A stretch of DNA of 64,000 nt from Solitalea longa (GCF_002920915.1 NZ_PQVF01000004.1:1-64000), one strand, 5' to 3'. Positions 35,865-43,758 are shown, counted from the first letter of the stretch. The notes: generated by a model not told the origin, from the letters alone. Translations and numbers: made by a program.

Positions 35865-35893
35865 AAAGCACCAGGTACTTAACCCGATGCTTT
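35865..35893 (-). terminator. Terminator of the Pro/Asn-rich protein gene
   Basis: An imperfect hairpin with arms AAAGCA...TGCTTT and an inner GGT/ACC, followed on the minus strand by TTTTTAATTATTTT. It lies 38 bases after the stop codon of the gene at 35931-36266. Confidence 0.6.
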
Positions 35894-35930
35894 AAATAAA
35901 TACTATTTAGTCGTAACTGTGTTTGTTACT

Positions 35931-36266
35931 TTAATCAAGTTCATCCCAAAACCATGTATCCTGTTTTTGTAAGGCATTATGTTCCTTATGATCTTCATTT
36001 TTCGCATCGTCTTGTAACCCTTTATCACCAACAGGTTCATTATAATCCGGTTTTTCACGGGTTGGATCATTTTCTTTAGGATGTTCCCTGTTTGGATGTG
36101 TAGGATCATTTTTCCAAGGTTCTTGTTCAGGCCTTATTTCAGGTTTATTTGGATTATCTGGAAGAGTTGGATGATCTGGGCTTGGGGTTATTGGATCGTT
36201 TGGATTGGGAATTTCAGGATTAACATTAACCTGGTTAATGTTTCCGCTTTCGAGTTGACTATTCAT
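35931..36266 (-). CDS. Pro/Asn/Asp-rich hydrophilic protein
   Basis: A 111-aa protein starting MNSQLESGNINQ; the frame is open further upstream but this ATG has an AAGGAAAG sequence ~10 bases before it. The composition is strongly biased: Pro, Asn, Asp, Glu and Lys dominate, with NPEIPNPNDPITPSPDHPTL and repeated P-x-x-P-x-x units, and almost no hydrophobic core. It is likely disordered. No known family can be named; the style is that of desiccation-related hydrophilic proteins. TGGCAC lies about 38 bases upstream. The 3' terminator is clear, which supports a real gene. Confidence 0.65.
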   Translation of the reverse strand: MNSQLESGNINQVNVNPEIPNPNDPITPSPDHPTLPDNPNKPEIRPEQEPWKNDPTHPNREHPKENDPTREKPDYNEPVGDKGLQDDAKNEDHKEHNALQKQDTWFWDELD

Positions 36267-36499
36267 AATTCTCACTTTCCTTAGTATTAAAAGAAAAATG
36301 GTGCCAAGCGCCTTAAATGGCAATATTTATCAATTAGATGCTTATTGATCAAGTATTTAACTGCTCAATAAAGGGAAGGCAATACACATTCGGCGTCGGT
36401 TTGATTATAAATACAATAGCTTCACAACTGGCTGTAAAACAGTCTTTATAGGCTTTAAATGCAGGAACTATAGTACTCTTCGGTTTTAAACATCATTGG

Positions 36500-36517
36500 T
36501 GGCATAGTAGTTTCATT
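36500..36517 (+). promoter_or_regulatory. Shared stress promoter motif, copy 2
   Basis: TGGCATAGTAGTTTCATT upstream of the 36.5-kb small protein gene. Taken with the other two copies (41 and 45 bases from their ATGs), a 42-base distance points to the ATG at 36542 as the true start, not the one at 36527. Confidence 0.6.
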
Positions 36518-36541
36518 ACATCAATCATGAATTTTGAAATT

Positions 36542-36880
36542 ATGAGTGTACCTAATAGAATGACAACCTTGAGCGAAGTGCTCGAAAAATTAAGATTGGC
36601 CAAGCTAGACAATGAGTTTAGAATGACGGATGAAGGCTTTAAAGCAACGGCCAGCAATCAGGTTTTTAAACCTGATGAACTGACAATCACCAAAGTTTAC
36701 CGCTTTGAAGGATTCAGTGATCCTGCCGACAATTCAGCACTTTATATTATCGAAGCTGCTAATGGTTTAAAGGGATATGCATTGGATTCATATGGAATGT
36801 ATTCCGACTATTCGAGTGATGCCTTTGATAGTTTCATCAGAAAAATACCTGTTAATGAAAAAGCTAATGGAGAACATTAA
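36542..36880 (+). CDS. Small conserved Bacteroidetes protein (often mis-named PRPP synthetase)
   Basis: The 112-aa protein starts MSVPNRMTTLSEVLEKL. Segments VYRFEGFSDPADNSALYII and GLKGYALDSYGMYSD are conserved in a family widely annotated as phosphoribosylpyrophosphate synthetase; the length and sequence do not fit that enzyme, so the name is likely wrong. The true role is unknown. I chose ATG 36542 rather than 36527 because a promoter-like motif ends at 36517. The third ATG (36560, MTTLSEV) is also possible. A DUF4142 lipoprotein gene follows by 18 bases. Confidence 0.8.
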   Translation: MSVPNRMTTLSEVLEKLRLAKLDNEFRMTDEGFKATASNQVFKPDELTITKVYRFEGFSDPADNSALYIIEAANGLKGYALDSYGMYSDYSSDAFDSFIRKIPVNEKANGEH

Positions 36881-36898
36881 TTAGAAAAACCTAATACA

Positions 36899-37510
36899 AT
36901 GAAAACTAAAAATTTGGTTTTGTTTGCTGCAGCAGCAGGCTTTACCTTGCTTTCATGCAATCAAAAAAGTGAAAAAAAAGAAACAACGGTAGATTCGGCC
37001 GGATACGTCACTAATACTACAGTAGATACCAGTACTACTGAGCATGCAGGAAGTGAAATACCCGATGCCGGCACCAGCGATATGAAAGATGATGATAAAT
37101 TTCTCGCTGAATCTTATCAGGATGGAATTTTTGAAATAGAAGCAGCTAAACTGGCTCAGAAAAATGCTGCCTCAGCAGAAGTAAAATCATTAGCCAAAAC
37201 AATTGAGACAGATCATACAAAGGCTAACCAACAGATTTCGGAATTGGCCATTAAAAATAGTATAACATTGACCAATACTTTAACTGATAAAAAGCAGTCG
37301 AAATACAATGATCTGGCTGCATTATCAGGAAAAGACTTTGACAAAAAGTATGTTAACGAAATGGTTGATTGCCACGATGATGCCATCGATGCTTTTGAAA
37401 AGAAATCGAAAAATGCAAACAGTCCCGAAATTCAGGATTTTGTTGTAAAAACACTTCCGGCATTAACCGCTCATAAAGCGAAAGCCGATGTTTTAAAAGC
37501 AAAATTTTAG
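36899..37510 (+). CDS. DUF4142-family lipoprotein
   Basis: The 203-aa protein has a signal peptide with lipobox LLSC at Cys20, a Thr/Ser/Asp-rich linker, then a DUF4142 helical domain (~65-203; DDKFLAESYQDGIFEIEAAKL, ANQQISELAIKNSI, LSGKDFDKKYVNEMVDCHDD, and VKTLPALTAHKAKADVL). DUF4142 is a ferritin-like fold family common in stress islands. It would sit in the outer or inner membrane facing the periplasm. It is cotranscribed with the small protein 18 bases upstream and ends in a strong terminator. Confidence 0.92.
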   Translation: MKTKNLVLFAAAAGFTLLSCNQKSEKKETTVDSAGYVTNTTVDTSTTEHAGSEIPDAGTSDMKDDDKFLAESYQDGIFEIEAAKLAQKNAASAEVKSLAKTIETDHTKANQQISELAIKNSITLTNTLTDKKQSKYNDLAALSGKDFDKKYVNEMVDCHDDAIDAFEKKSKNANSPEIQDFVVKTLPALTAHKAKADVLKAKF

Positions 37511-37512
37511 TT

Positions 37513-37541
37513 AAAAGGCCGGCCTAGCCGGCTTTTTTTTT
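37513..37541 (+). terminator. Terminator after DUF4142 lipoprotein
   Basis: A GC-rich hairpin (GCCGGC arms, extended by a G-T and three A-T pairs) followed by a run of nine T. It ends the transcript that starts at the 36500 motif. Confidence 0.88.
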
Positions 37542-37562
37542 ATTTATCTCATAATAATCTTC

Positions 37563-38030
37563 ATGGAAAATGCTCTTGTTAAGCAATATTATTTGATATA
37601 CACACTTTTAAAAGTGAATAAGGATAGATCGGAAGGGCTCAAAAGAAATGTGCAGTATACCAAGGATTTGGATTTAAAACTTTTCTTTAACCGATGTTAC
37701 TTTCAAAGCTTGGAATTCACTACTGAGCTTAATACGTTTTACAATCAACTTGGATTGATAAACGTACCGGTTAAATACAGTTCTAAACAAATACATAATG
37801 GTTGGTATAAACTTAAAGGTATTTCCAACATTATGAACGAAATTGAACATTTGCAAAATTGTGAATTCGCTGAAAAAAATATACTTCATGTTTATGATAT
37901 GGTTCTGGCTGATGGAGATATTGTGCTGTTAAGTAAGGAGTGTTTTAATGAAGTGGTTAAACAACGATCATTAATTGAGGAGGTTTATCAAAAGCTTATT
38001 AACAAAGACCTTGTCTTTCTAAATTATTAA
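37563..38030 (+). CDS. Divergent DUF2383-like helical protein
   Basis: The 155-aa protein begins MENALVKQYYLIYTLLKVNKDRSEGLKRNVQYT and has a middle helix FFNRCYFQSLEFTTELNTFY. The length and helix spacing match the DUF2383 protein at 26934 (IEINNDR-like motif LKVNKDRSEG), but many conserved acidic positions are replaced. It could be a diverged paralogue. It starts 21 bases after the terminator of the previous gene, so it needs its own promoter or read-through. Confidence 0.65.
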   Translation: MENALVKQYYLIYTLLKVNKDRSEGLKRNVQYTKDLDLKLFFNRCYFQSLEFTTELNTFYNQLGLINVPVKYSSKQIHNGWYKLKGISNIMNEIEHLQNCEFAEKNILHVYDMVLADGDIVLLSKECFNEVVKQRSLIEEVYQKLINKDLVFLNY

Positions 38031-38233
38031 TGATTTGCCAAAAAAACTAGTAATAAGCTGTAAATTAGAACTGCTATATTATGAAAGATTTTTCCGGCAT
38101 CTTCACAATCCTTGTAAGTTCGTCTACAGCCCTAATGTTTTTTAGAAATCAATTTTGAATTCATTTCATGAAAATACCCTGTTTTAAGAGCTGTAACTGA
38201 CAAATAAAATCTGCTAATAGATTCGATAATAGC

Positions 38234-38251
38234 TGGCATAAAACTTTCATT
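38234..38251 (+). promoter_or_regulatory. Shared stress promoter motif, copy 3
   Basis: TGGCATAAAACTTTCATT, preceded by C, 45 bases upstream of the second DUF4142 ATG. It is the third exact match to TGGCATA-N4-TTTCATT in this window. Confidence 0.6.
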
Positions 38252-38278
38252 TAAAATATTGAATCCAAATGAATTAAA

Positions 38279-38836
38279 ATGAAAGTAACAAGATTAGGTT
38301 TTGTAGCTCTGGTAGCTTGCATGCTCGTTTCCCTGAATAATTACGTAAAAGCACAGGATCAGAAAGTACCTGTAGAAATTACAGCCGGCAGAGACACTAT
38401 GCCGATAACCGATGATTCGTTAATGAATGATGCTTACAGTTATATTTTGATGGGAGAAAAATCAGCAAATGCGGCATTGAACTCTTCAACGATTAATATC
38501 AGTACCTATGCCCGTCAATCGGTAACGGATTATTTCCTTTTAAAGAGGGAGTTTAAAACCTTAGCTCAACAACGAAACATTTTACTTATTGATACACTTA
38601 ATAACACCCTGAGTACGAGCTATAACGAATTGACTAAGTTAACCGGTTATGATTTCGATACTCAGTATGTACAAAGTGTAGGTACAAATCAAACGCAGTT
38701 CTACACTGCATTTAATAAACTCTTAAATTCAAATGATCCTGAAATTCGCAGTTGGGCGCAAAAAATGACGCCTGTAATTGATAAGTATAACACAAAGTCT
38801 AAAAAGTTTACCAGCAAATGGAATAAAACGGAGTAG
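38279..38836 (+). CDS. DUF4142-family secreted protein
   Basis: The 185-aa protein has an N-terminal signal peptide (LGFVALVACMLVSLNNYVKAQ, no good lipobox at the right place) and then a DUF4142-type domain: SYILMGEKSANAALNSS, FLLKREFKTLAQQRNI, LTGYDFDTQYVQSVG. It is a paralogue of the lipoprotein at 36899 but lacks its Asp/Thr linker and probably its lipid anchor. The family's activity is not known. It appears to be a single-gene unit with a motif upstream and a hairpin after the stop. Confidence 0.88.
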   Translation: MKVTRLGFVALVACMLVSLNNYVKAQDQKVPVEITAGRDTMPITDDSLMNDAYSYILMGEKSANAALNSSTINISTYARQSVTDYFLLKREFKTLAQQRNILLIDTLNNTLSTSYNELTKLTGYDFDTQYVQSVGTNQTQFYTAFNKLLNSNDPEIRSWAQKMTPVIDKYNTKSKKFTSKWNKTE

Positions 38837-38852
38837 ATAATTAAACCATATG

Positions 38853-38881
38853 AAAGAAGAATGTGAATAGCATCCTTCTTT
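38853..38881 (+). terminator. Possible terminator after DUF4142 gene 2
   Basis: Hairpin AAAGAAG-A-ATG ... CAT-C-CTTCTTT with one mismatch and a 7-base loop, ending in an AT-rich run without a strong T tract. It lies 16 bases after the stop codon. Confidence 0.5.
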
Positions 38882-38903
38882 ATTAATAAATACCTATTTG
38901 ATT

Positions 38904-39836
38904 GTGAAAATTGTTTATATCGGCACCAAAAACACTTTTATAATTGAACAACTGCTTAATTCGAGGCATAACATAATCGGTATTGTTGAATCGAGACCGG
39001 AAAATAAAACCGTTTCATATTTCATAACCCGGATCTTTGACCTATTTCAGTTTCTTACCCGAAAGAAATTGATAGGATTATCGAGCCGTGCCATTGCCAG
39101 TGGTGTGCCTTATAAAATCTTTAAGAATTCTAGCCAAAAAAAGGTTGAAACATGGATACGGCAGTTAAATCCCGATATAATTGTAGTTCAGAGCATGTTT
39201 GGTTTACTAAAAAAGGAAGTGTTTTCTATACCTGTTTACGGGGCCATCAATTACCATCAGGCTCCATTGCCGAATTATCGTGGACCCAATCCCGATTTTT
39301 GGATCTATCACGATATGGAACTTCTTTCCGGAGGAACTGTGCATATAATTGACGCTACCGCTGATACAGGCAATATTATTGGCATAGAACGTTTTCAAAT
39401 GACAATTGGCTTGCCTTTAGAAACCTACCTGTTAAAACACCAGGAAATAGGCCTGAAATTGATTTTAAAAGCATTAGAGGATATAGAAGCTCAAAAGGAT
39501 ATTAGTGTTCCTCAAGACAAGTCGGCTACAGCAAAGGCCAGAAGAATTACCAAAGCTGAGCTTCGCAGCCTAATTGATTGGGAAGCCTGGCCAGTGGAGC
39601 GGATCTTTCATTTATTAAGAGGTCCGGTAAATCCAACTGATATTATAGCTTTTGACAAATTCGACCGGCTGTTCAGAAAATGGAAAGCTACTTCCTTTAA
39701 TAAAACCCCCTTAAATGAATTACCGGGAAAAGTGGTAAGAACTGATGAAAAGATCCTGCTTTGCTGCAAAGACGGAACAATTGCGCTTAAAGCGCAGTTT
39801 TCCTTAAAACCCTTGTTTATGAAATTAATTGTTTAA
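38904..39836 (+). CDS. Formyltransferase-family protein
   Basis: The protein starts at GTG 38904 (MKIVYIGTK), with TTG 38898 as an alternative, and has ~310 aa. The N-terminal part has a Rossmann-like start (VYIGTKNTFIIEQLL). The core YHQAPLPNYRGPNPDFW, GTVHIIDATADTGNII and the helix LKHQEIGLKLILKALE are typical of formyltetrahydrofolate-dependent formyltransferases related to methionyl-tRNA formyltransferase, with changes from HxSLLP to HQAPLP. Its C-terminal domain is different from Fmt, so it is probably not the house-keeping enzyme. The target is unknown; sugar-amine formylation is a possibility. Confidence 0.85.
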   Translation: MKIVYIGTKNTFIIEQLLNSRHNIIGIVESRPENKTVSYFITRIFDLFQFLTRKKLIGLSSRAIASGVPYKIFKNSSQKKVETWIRQLNPDIIVVQSMFGLLKKEVFSIPVYGAINYHQAPLPNYRGPNPDFWIYHDMELLSGGTVHIIDATADTGNIIGIERFQMTIGLPLETYLLKHQEIGLKLILKALEDIEAQKDISVPQDKSATAKARRITKAELRSLIDWEAWPVERIFHLLRGPVNPTDIIAFDKFDRLFRKWKATSFNKTPLNELPGKVVRTDEKILLCCKDGTIALKAQFSLKPLFMKLIV

Positions 39837-39933
39837 CGAATTAACATCTTAAAAAAGAAATTGATCTGGCGATAACCTAAAGCAATTATTCAAGCCTTAA
39901 AATTGAATTTTTATATACAATAAACAATAAAAA

Positions 39934-39964
39934 CAAAGGGAAGCCCTATTGAGCTCCCCCTTTG
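39934..39964 (-). terminator. Terminator of the yciE/F-like gene
   Basis: Stem CAAAGGG-AAGC paired with GCTC-CCCCTTTG (one mismatch), followed on the minus strand by TTTTTATTG. It is 32 bases downstream of the ferritin-like gene stop. Confidence 0.75.
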
Positions 39965-39995
39965 CATTTGCGTATTAAGTAAAACAACTAACTAA

Positions 39996-40529
39996 TTATT
40001 CATCGACTGCCACTTCAACAACATAATTTTCACCAATTCCTGTTAATACCGAATCGGCATATTTTTCTTCGCTGAGGGTTTCATCTAAAATTGATGCCGC
40101 TCCCAGGTATTCAAGCGCCTTACATATTGTTTTTAAAGTGCCGTAGCTTGCAATCTCGTAGTGTTCAATCTTTTGCAAACAGGCAATAATGCAAACATCC
40201 CTTACCATGCTTCCAAAATTGGTATTATGTATCATATGCTGAGTCTCATTTATCAAACCCTGAATGGCCATACACTCGCTTAGTTTAGGCTGTTCACCAA
40301 TTAAACTAAACACTTCTTCAATCCTTTTTATATGATTTTCAGTTTCTTTTTCATGGGTAATTATCGCGTTATATAACTTTTCAGATGTAGCTTCATTAAC
40401 CAATAAGGATAAGTTTTTAAGTTGAAACTTTTCAGCCCAATAAACTTCTTTTAAATGATTTACCAGTAGAGTGTGCAAATCAGTATTAACGATGTTGGCG
40501 TTGTTTTTTGAATGGTTTTTATTCTTCAT
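39996..40529 (-). CDS. YciE/YciF ferritin-like (DUF892) protein
   Basis: The 177-aa protein matches DUF892: LVNHLKEVYWAEKFQLKNLS, a helix with THEKETENHIKRIEEVFS, CMAIQGLINE, and CLQKIEHYEIASYGTLKTI. Glu and His residues in these helices resemble a di-iron ferritin-like site. The family is general-stress inducible in enterics. There is no signal peptide. A short basic N-terminal segment (MKNKNHSKNN) precedes the domain. Terminator present; upstream is the small-gene pair. Confidence 0.92.
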   Translation of the reverse strand: MKNKNHSKNNANIVNTDLHTLLVNHLKEVYWAEKFQLKNLSLLVNEATSEKLYNAIITHEKETENHIKRIEEVFSLIGEQPKLSECMAIQGLINETQHMIHNTNFGSMVRDVCIIACLQKIEHYEIASYGTLKTICKALEYLGAASILDETLSEEKYADSVLTGIGENYVVEVAVDE

Positions 40530-40578
40530 TGTTTACATTTTAAAGATTATATGCTTTTTTTAGTTCTGTACAATAAAA

Positions 40579-40614
40579 AAACTGAGATGGCCTGGGTTTA
40601 GCCAGTCTCAGTTT
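40579..40614 (-). terminator. Strong terminator of the small-gene unit
   Basis: Stem AAACTGAGATGGC (40579-40591) with GCCAGTCTCAGTTT (40601-40614), one unpaired base, loop of nine. On the minus strand it runs into a T tract (TTTTTTTATTG). It ends a minus-strand transcript that comes from 40620-40903 or from further upstream. Confidence 0.88.
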
Positions 40615-40636
40615 GCTCATCCATTAAAAATTTACA

Positions 40637-40726
40637 CTAACGTAAAGATCTTGCCGTGCGACCTAAACAGGCATCTTTACTACTATTACTACTACAATTT
40701 TTGCTCTTCGTTAAAGTTGTTCCCAT
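40637..40726 (-). CDS. Possible 29-aa Ser/Cys-containing mini-protein
   Basis: ATG at 40726 to TAG at 40639-40637. It begins MGTTLTKSKNCSSNSSKDAC and ends LGRTARSLR, with two Cys and many Ser. It starts 9 bases after the stop of the 55-codon ORF upstream and 23 bases before the terminator. There is no family I can name. The sequence GAATAGG before the ATG may serve as a ribosome site. It could also be chance inside an sRNA. Confidence 0.35.
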   Translation of the reverse strand: MGTTLTKSKNCSSNSSKDACLGRTARSLR

Positions 40727-40735
40727 GGCCTATTC

Positions 40736-40903
40736 TCATTCTTCATCATAGTCTTTTTCATAATCATCGTATTCATCTTCTTCATGATCTGTAAAGCACA
40801 GATCCGTTTCGGTTTGGAATTGATTTGGAAAAGCTATTGGCAAATGGCTTATCTGTTCTTTATTACCATTGGGAGCCATGTTTCGTATTTTCTCTCTCGT
40901 CAT
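40736..40903 (-). CDS. Possible 55-aa acidic mini-protein
   Basis: ATG at 40903 to TGA at 40738-40736; a second in-frame ATG at 40879 would give 47 aa. The second half is strongly acidic (CFTDHEEDEYDDYEKDYDEE). There is no match I know. A good terminator lies downstream (40579-40614), so a transcript from this strand is likely. Whether it is translated is open. Confidence 0.4.
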   Translation of the reverse strand: MTREKIRNMAPNGNKEQISHLPIAFPNQFQTETDLCFTDHEEDEYDDYEKDYDEE

Positions 40904-41183
40904 AAATGCTTTCAATATCTTTTATCAGATAGATTCAAAGCACAGACCAGCATCCAGTAAAGAATGTTCGCAAGGTGGGTAAAATGGTGCTCACTATTAA
41001 GTATGGTGATATTCCCATAATCATCAACAAAACCATTATCTAGCATTAATTATGAAATAATGCTTTATGGAATAAAACATAACTAGCTAAAGATTTAAAA
41101 TTTAAGACATCAGTTAAAAAAAATATTAGAAGATGGGAAATTTAACCTCATTTTATGGAGAAATTTCATCGTTATTATTAAAG

Positions 41184-43319
41184 TTAAAAATTAGCTTCGC
41201 GTTCCCAGAAACGGTGAGCGCTTACTGCTTTTATAAACTCTTCTAGAACCTCGTTTGCATCACCGTCTTTAATTAAAATTATTCCCATTTCTGTTTCAGC
41301 ATAAACCTTTACAGCGGCCATCTCTTCATGGTCGAGAAGGTGTACAGGTAGGGCCAGCGGTTTACAATGCATATAAGCTTCTTTTACAAATTGAATAAGG
41401 TCATTGTTCAGTAACGCACTGTTGTTTTCTATATCAAAAACGAAAACAGCATCAAACAAAACAGATGAAGTGGTTAGAAAACTGAAATCCACCTTTATCT
41501 TATCATTACTTAAACTTTGCACGAAACCTAAATTAGGGGCAACAGTCTTAACAAGCGCATTTTCAGCGACTAAACGTGTTTTAATGGAGTTAAACACAGC
41601 TCCATCCATCCCATTGTTAATGATAAGGGCTATTTTCCGTGCTTTTATAGTGTTTTTAACGGTGAATTCCATGCTAAGTGCTTTCGATTTTTTAATGGTT
41701 GAAGAAGTAATTGATGGTTGATAATCTTCAATCGCAGCATCTGCCGGAACACTCTCATTAATTGGATACATTGGCTTATCGGGAACCGTCATACCTAATC
41801 CTTCCGCAACTTCAGTGGCTAGTTCTGCACTTATTAGTGAAAGCAAACCCAGCATACGGAGCCTGATTTCAGCCAATTCAACTTTACCCAGTTCAAATTT
41901 TAAAGCATTGATCAAATGTCTTTTTTCATGCACCGACTGGCTATTAAAAAACAAAGTGGCCTGGCTAAAATGATCGAAGAAGCTTTTGCTACGTTCTCTT
42001 ATTTTAGTAGCATTTAAAGGCTCTGCATAAGAAGAAAATCCTCCGTCTTCTATTTTAGTTTGGAAAGGGCAACCGCTTCTTATGGAGTTAGGCTGATAAC
42101 TGGTTTTACCTGCATTAATGGTTTGCCGCATATGCCCATCACGTTGATTGTTATGAACAGGTGCCAAAGGCCGATTGATAGGAATTTCATGAAAATTGGC
42201 ACTACCCAACCTCGACAGTTGTGTATCAGTATAAGAAAATAAACGCCCTTGAAGTAAAGGATCGTTAGTGAAATCAATTCCCGGTACCAAATGGCCAGGA
42301 TGAAAAGCAATTTGTTCGGTTTCGGCAAAAAAGTTCTCCGGATTTTTGTTCAGTGTTAATTTGCCGATAATTTTAACTGGTATAAGTTCTTCAGGGATTA
42401 ATTTTGTGGGGTCTAATAGATCGAAATTAAAGTCAAACTCTTTATCCTCAGGAACCAGTTGCACACCCAATTCCCATTCCGGAAACAACCCTTCTTCAAT
42501 AGCATCCCACAGGTCACGACGATGAAAATCGGGATCTTTCCCAGAGATCTTTTGAGCCTCATCCCAGGCAACAGAATGAACGCCAAGTAAAGGCTTCCAG
42601 TGAAATTTCACAAATGTAGAAACATCATTTTCATTGATGAACCTGAAGGTGTGAACACCAAAACCTTCCATTCTGCTGAAACTCCTTGGAATGGCCCTAT
42701 CGCTCATTGCCCACATAATCATATGCATTGATTCAGGCATCAATGATATAAAATCCCAAAAGGTATCATGTGCAGTTGCTGCCTGCGGAATTTCATTATC
42801 AGGCTCAGCTTTGGCAGCATGGATGAGGTCTGGAAACTTGATAGCATCCTGGATAAAGAAAACAGGCATGTTATTTCCAACCAAATCATAGTTGCCTTCT
42901 TCGGTATAAAATTTAATCGCAAATCCCCTTACATCCCTTGCCAGATCTGATGACCCTCTGGAACCTGCAACAGTAGAAAAACGAACAAATACAGGTGTCT
43001 TTTTGCTTGTATCCGTGAGAAATTTTGCCTTCGTATAATGCTTTAATGATTCATACAATTCGAAATAGCCATGTGCCCCGGCGCCACGGGCATGCACAAC
43101 CCGTTCTGGAATACGCTCATGGTCAAAATGCAAAATTTTCTCCCTGAAAATAAAATCCTCCATTAAGGTAGGGCCCCTCTCTCCCGCTTTCAAGGAGTTT
43201 TGGTTATCATTTATCAGCAAACCTTGATTGGTACTTAATTGCTGTTGTTCGGAGTTTTCAGTGTCAGGTTGTAAACTTTTAGTTTTATCCGTACCTGGTT
43301 TGTTTTTGTGAGCATCCAT
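41184..43319 (-). CDS. katE: Large-subunit catalase (KatE/HPII type)
   Basis: The 711-aa protein is a clade 2 catalase that breaks down hydrogen peroxide. The distal His (about residue 77) is in RVVHARGAGAHGYFELY. The following TPVFVRFSTVAGSRGS and FAIKFYTEEGNYDLVGNN carry other heme-pocket residues, and RLFSYTDTQLSRLG (about 360) carries the proximal Tyr. The C-terminal ~150 residues (KARKIALIINNGMDG...) form the DJ-1/PfpI-like domain of this clade. There is an N-terminal extension with KPGTDKTKSLQPD. It lies 22 bases after a small hydrophilic protein gene and is probably cotranscribed with it. Confidence 0.96.
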   Translation of the reverse strand: MDAHKNKPGTDKTKSLQPDTENSEQQQLSTNQGLLINDNQNSLKAGERGPTLMEDFIFREKILHFDHERIPERVVHARGAGAHGYFELYESLKHYTKAKFLTDTSKKTPVFVRFSTVAGSRGSSDLARDVRGFAIKFYTEEGNYDLVGNNMPVFFIQDAIKFPDLIHAAKAEPDNEIPQAATAHDTFWDFISLMPESMHMIMWAMSDRAIPRSFSRMEGFGVHTFRFINENDVSTFVKFHWKPLLGVHSVAWDEAQKISGKDPDFHRRDLWDAIEEGLFPEWELGVQLVPEDKEFDFNFDLLDPTKLIPEELIPVKIIGKLTLNKNPENFFAETEQIAFHPGHLVPGIDFTNDPLLQGRLFSYTDTQLSRLGSANFHEIPINRPLAPVHNNQRDGHMRQTINAGKTSYQPNSIRSGCPFQTKIEDGGFSSYAEPLNATKIRERSKSFFDHFSQATLFFNSQSVHEKRHLINALKFELGKVELAEIRLRMLGLLSLISAELATEVAEGLGMTVPDKPMYPINESVPADAAIEDYQPSITSSTIKKSKALSMEFTVKNTIKARKIALIINNGMDGAVFNSIKTRLVAENALVKTVAPNLGFVQSLSNDKIKVDFSFLTTSSVLFDAVFVFDIENNSALLNNDLIQFVKEAYMHCKPLALPVHLLDHEEMAAVKVYAETEMGIILIKDGDANEVLEEFIKAVSAHRFWEREANF

Positions 43320-43341
43320 TTAGTTTATATTTTTCTGGTGA

Positions 43342-43581
43342 TTAAAAAGTTCGTTCAGACCGGTCGGGATCAATATTTTTGATATCCTCCAGGTTTTGGT
43401 TTTTATCGGGAACATTAACCGGGTCCTTTTTTGATGGAAATTCGCTTTCTTCTCTTTCCGATTGTGGGTCGCTTTCCGAATTGGTGCTTGACGTAGGGTT
43501 ACTATATTTTTCTATAGGATCTGTTTTTTTGTAGGCAGCTTTACCTTTTTTTAAGGTGATCGGTTTTTTTTCACTTTTCAT
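43342..43581 (-). CDS. Small hydrophilic protein upstream of catalase
   Basis: A 79-aa protein starting MKSEKKPITLKKGKAAY. It is rich in Ser, Glu, Lys, Asp and Pro (SSTNSESDPQSEREESEFPS) and has no hydrophobic core. A longer frame begins at 43626 with hydrophobic residues (MALFFYLYCYS), but the start at 43581 fits the composition better. TGGCATT, with a T-run at the -12 position, lies 44 bases upstream. No known family. It is likely cotranscribed with the catalase. Confidence 0.6.
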   Translation of the reverse strand: MKSEKKPITLKKGKAAYKKTDPIEKYSNPTSSTNSESDPQSEREESEFPSKKDPVNVPDKNQNLEDIKNIDPDRSERTF

Positions 43582-43729
43582 AATTAATCTGATTGAATAG
43601 CAATACAGGTAAAAAAACAATGCCATTAAATTAATAATGACCTGTCAGTTAATTACTTGCATTGTAAATCTATTTGCGCAATCAGTTCCTCAAATTGATT
43701 AGTTACGCGGGAAACCATTAGACACAGAA

Positions 43730-43748
43730 AAAGGCCATATAGGCCTTT
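43730..43748 (-). terminator. Terminator of the debranching-enzyme gene
   Basis: Perfect 7-bp stem AAAGGCC / GGCCTTT around loop ATATA, then TTTTTCTGT on the minus strand. It begins 10 bases after the stop codon of the gene at 43759. Confidence 0.85.
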
Positions 43749-43758
43749 CGCTTGTTAA

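Noticed and set aside
36542-36880. Real phosphoribosylpyrophosphate synthetase
   Set aside because: About 112 aa and no PRPP-binding motif; the name comes from earlier mis-annotation in the family.
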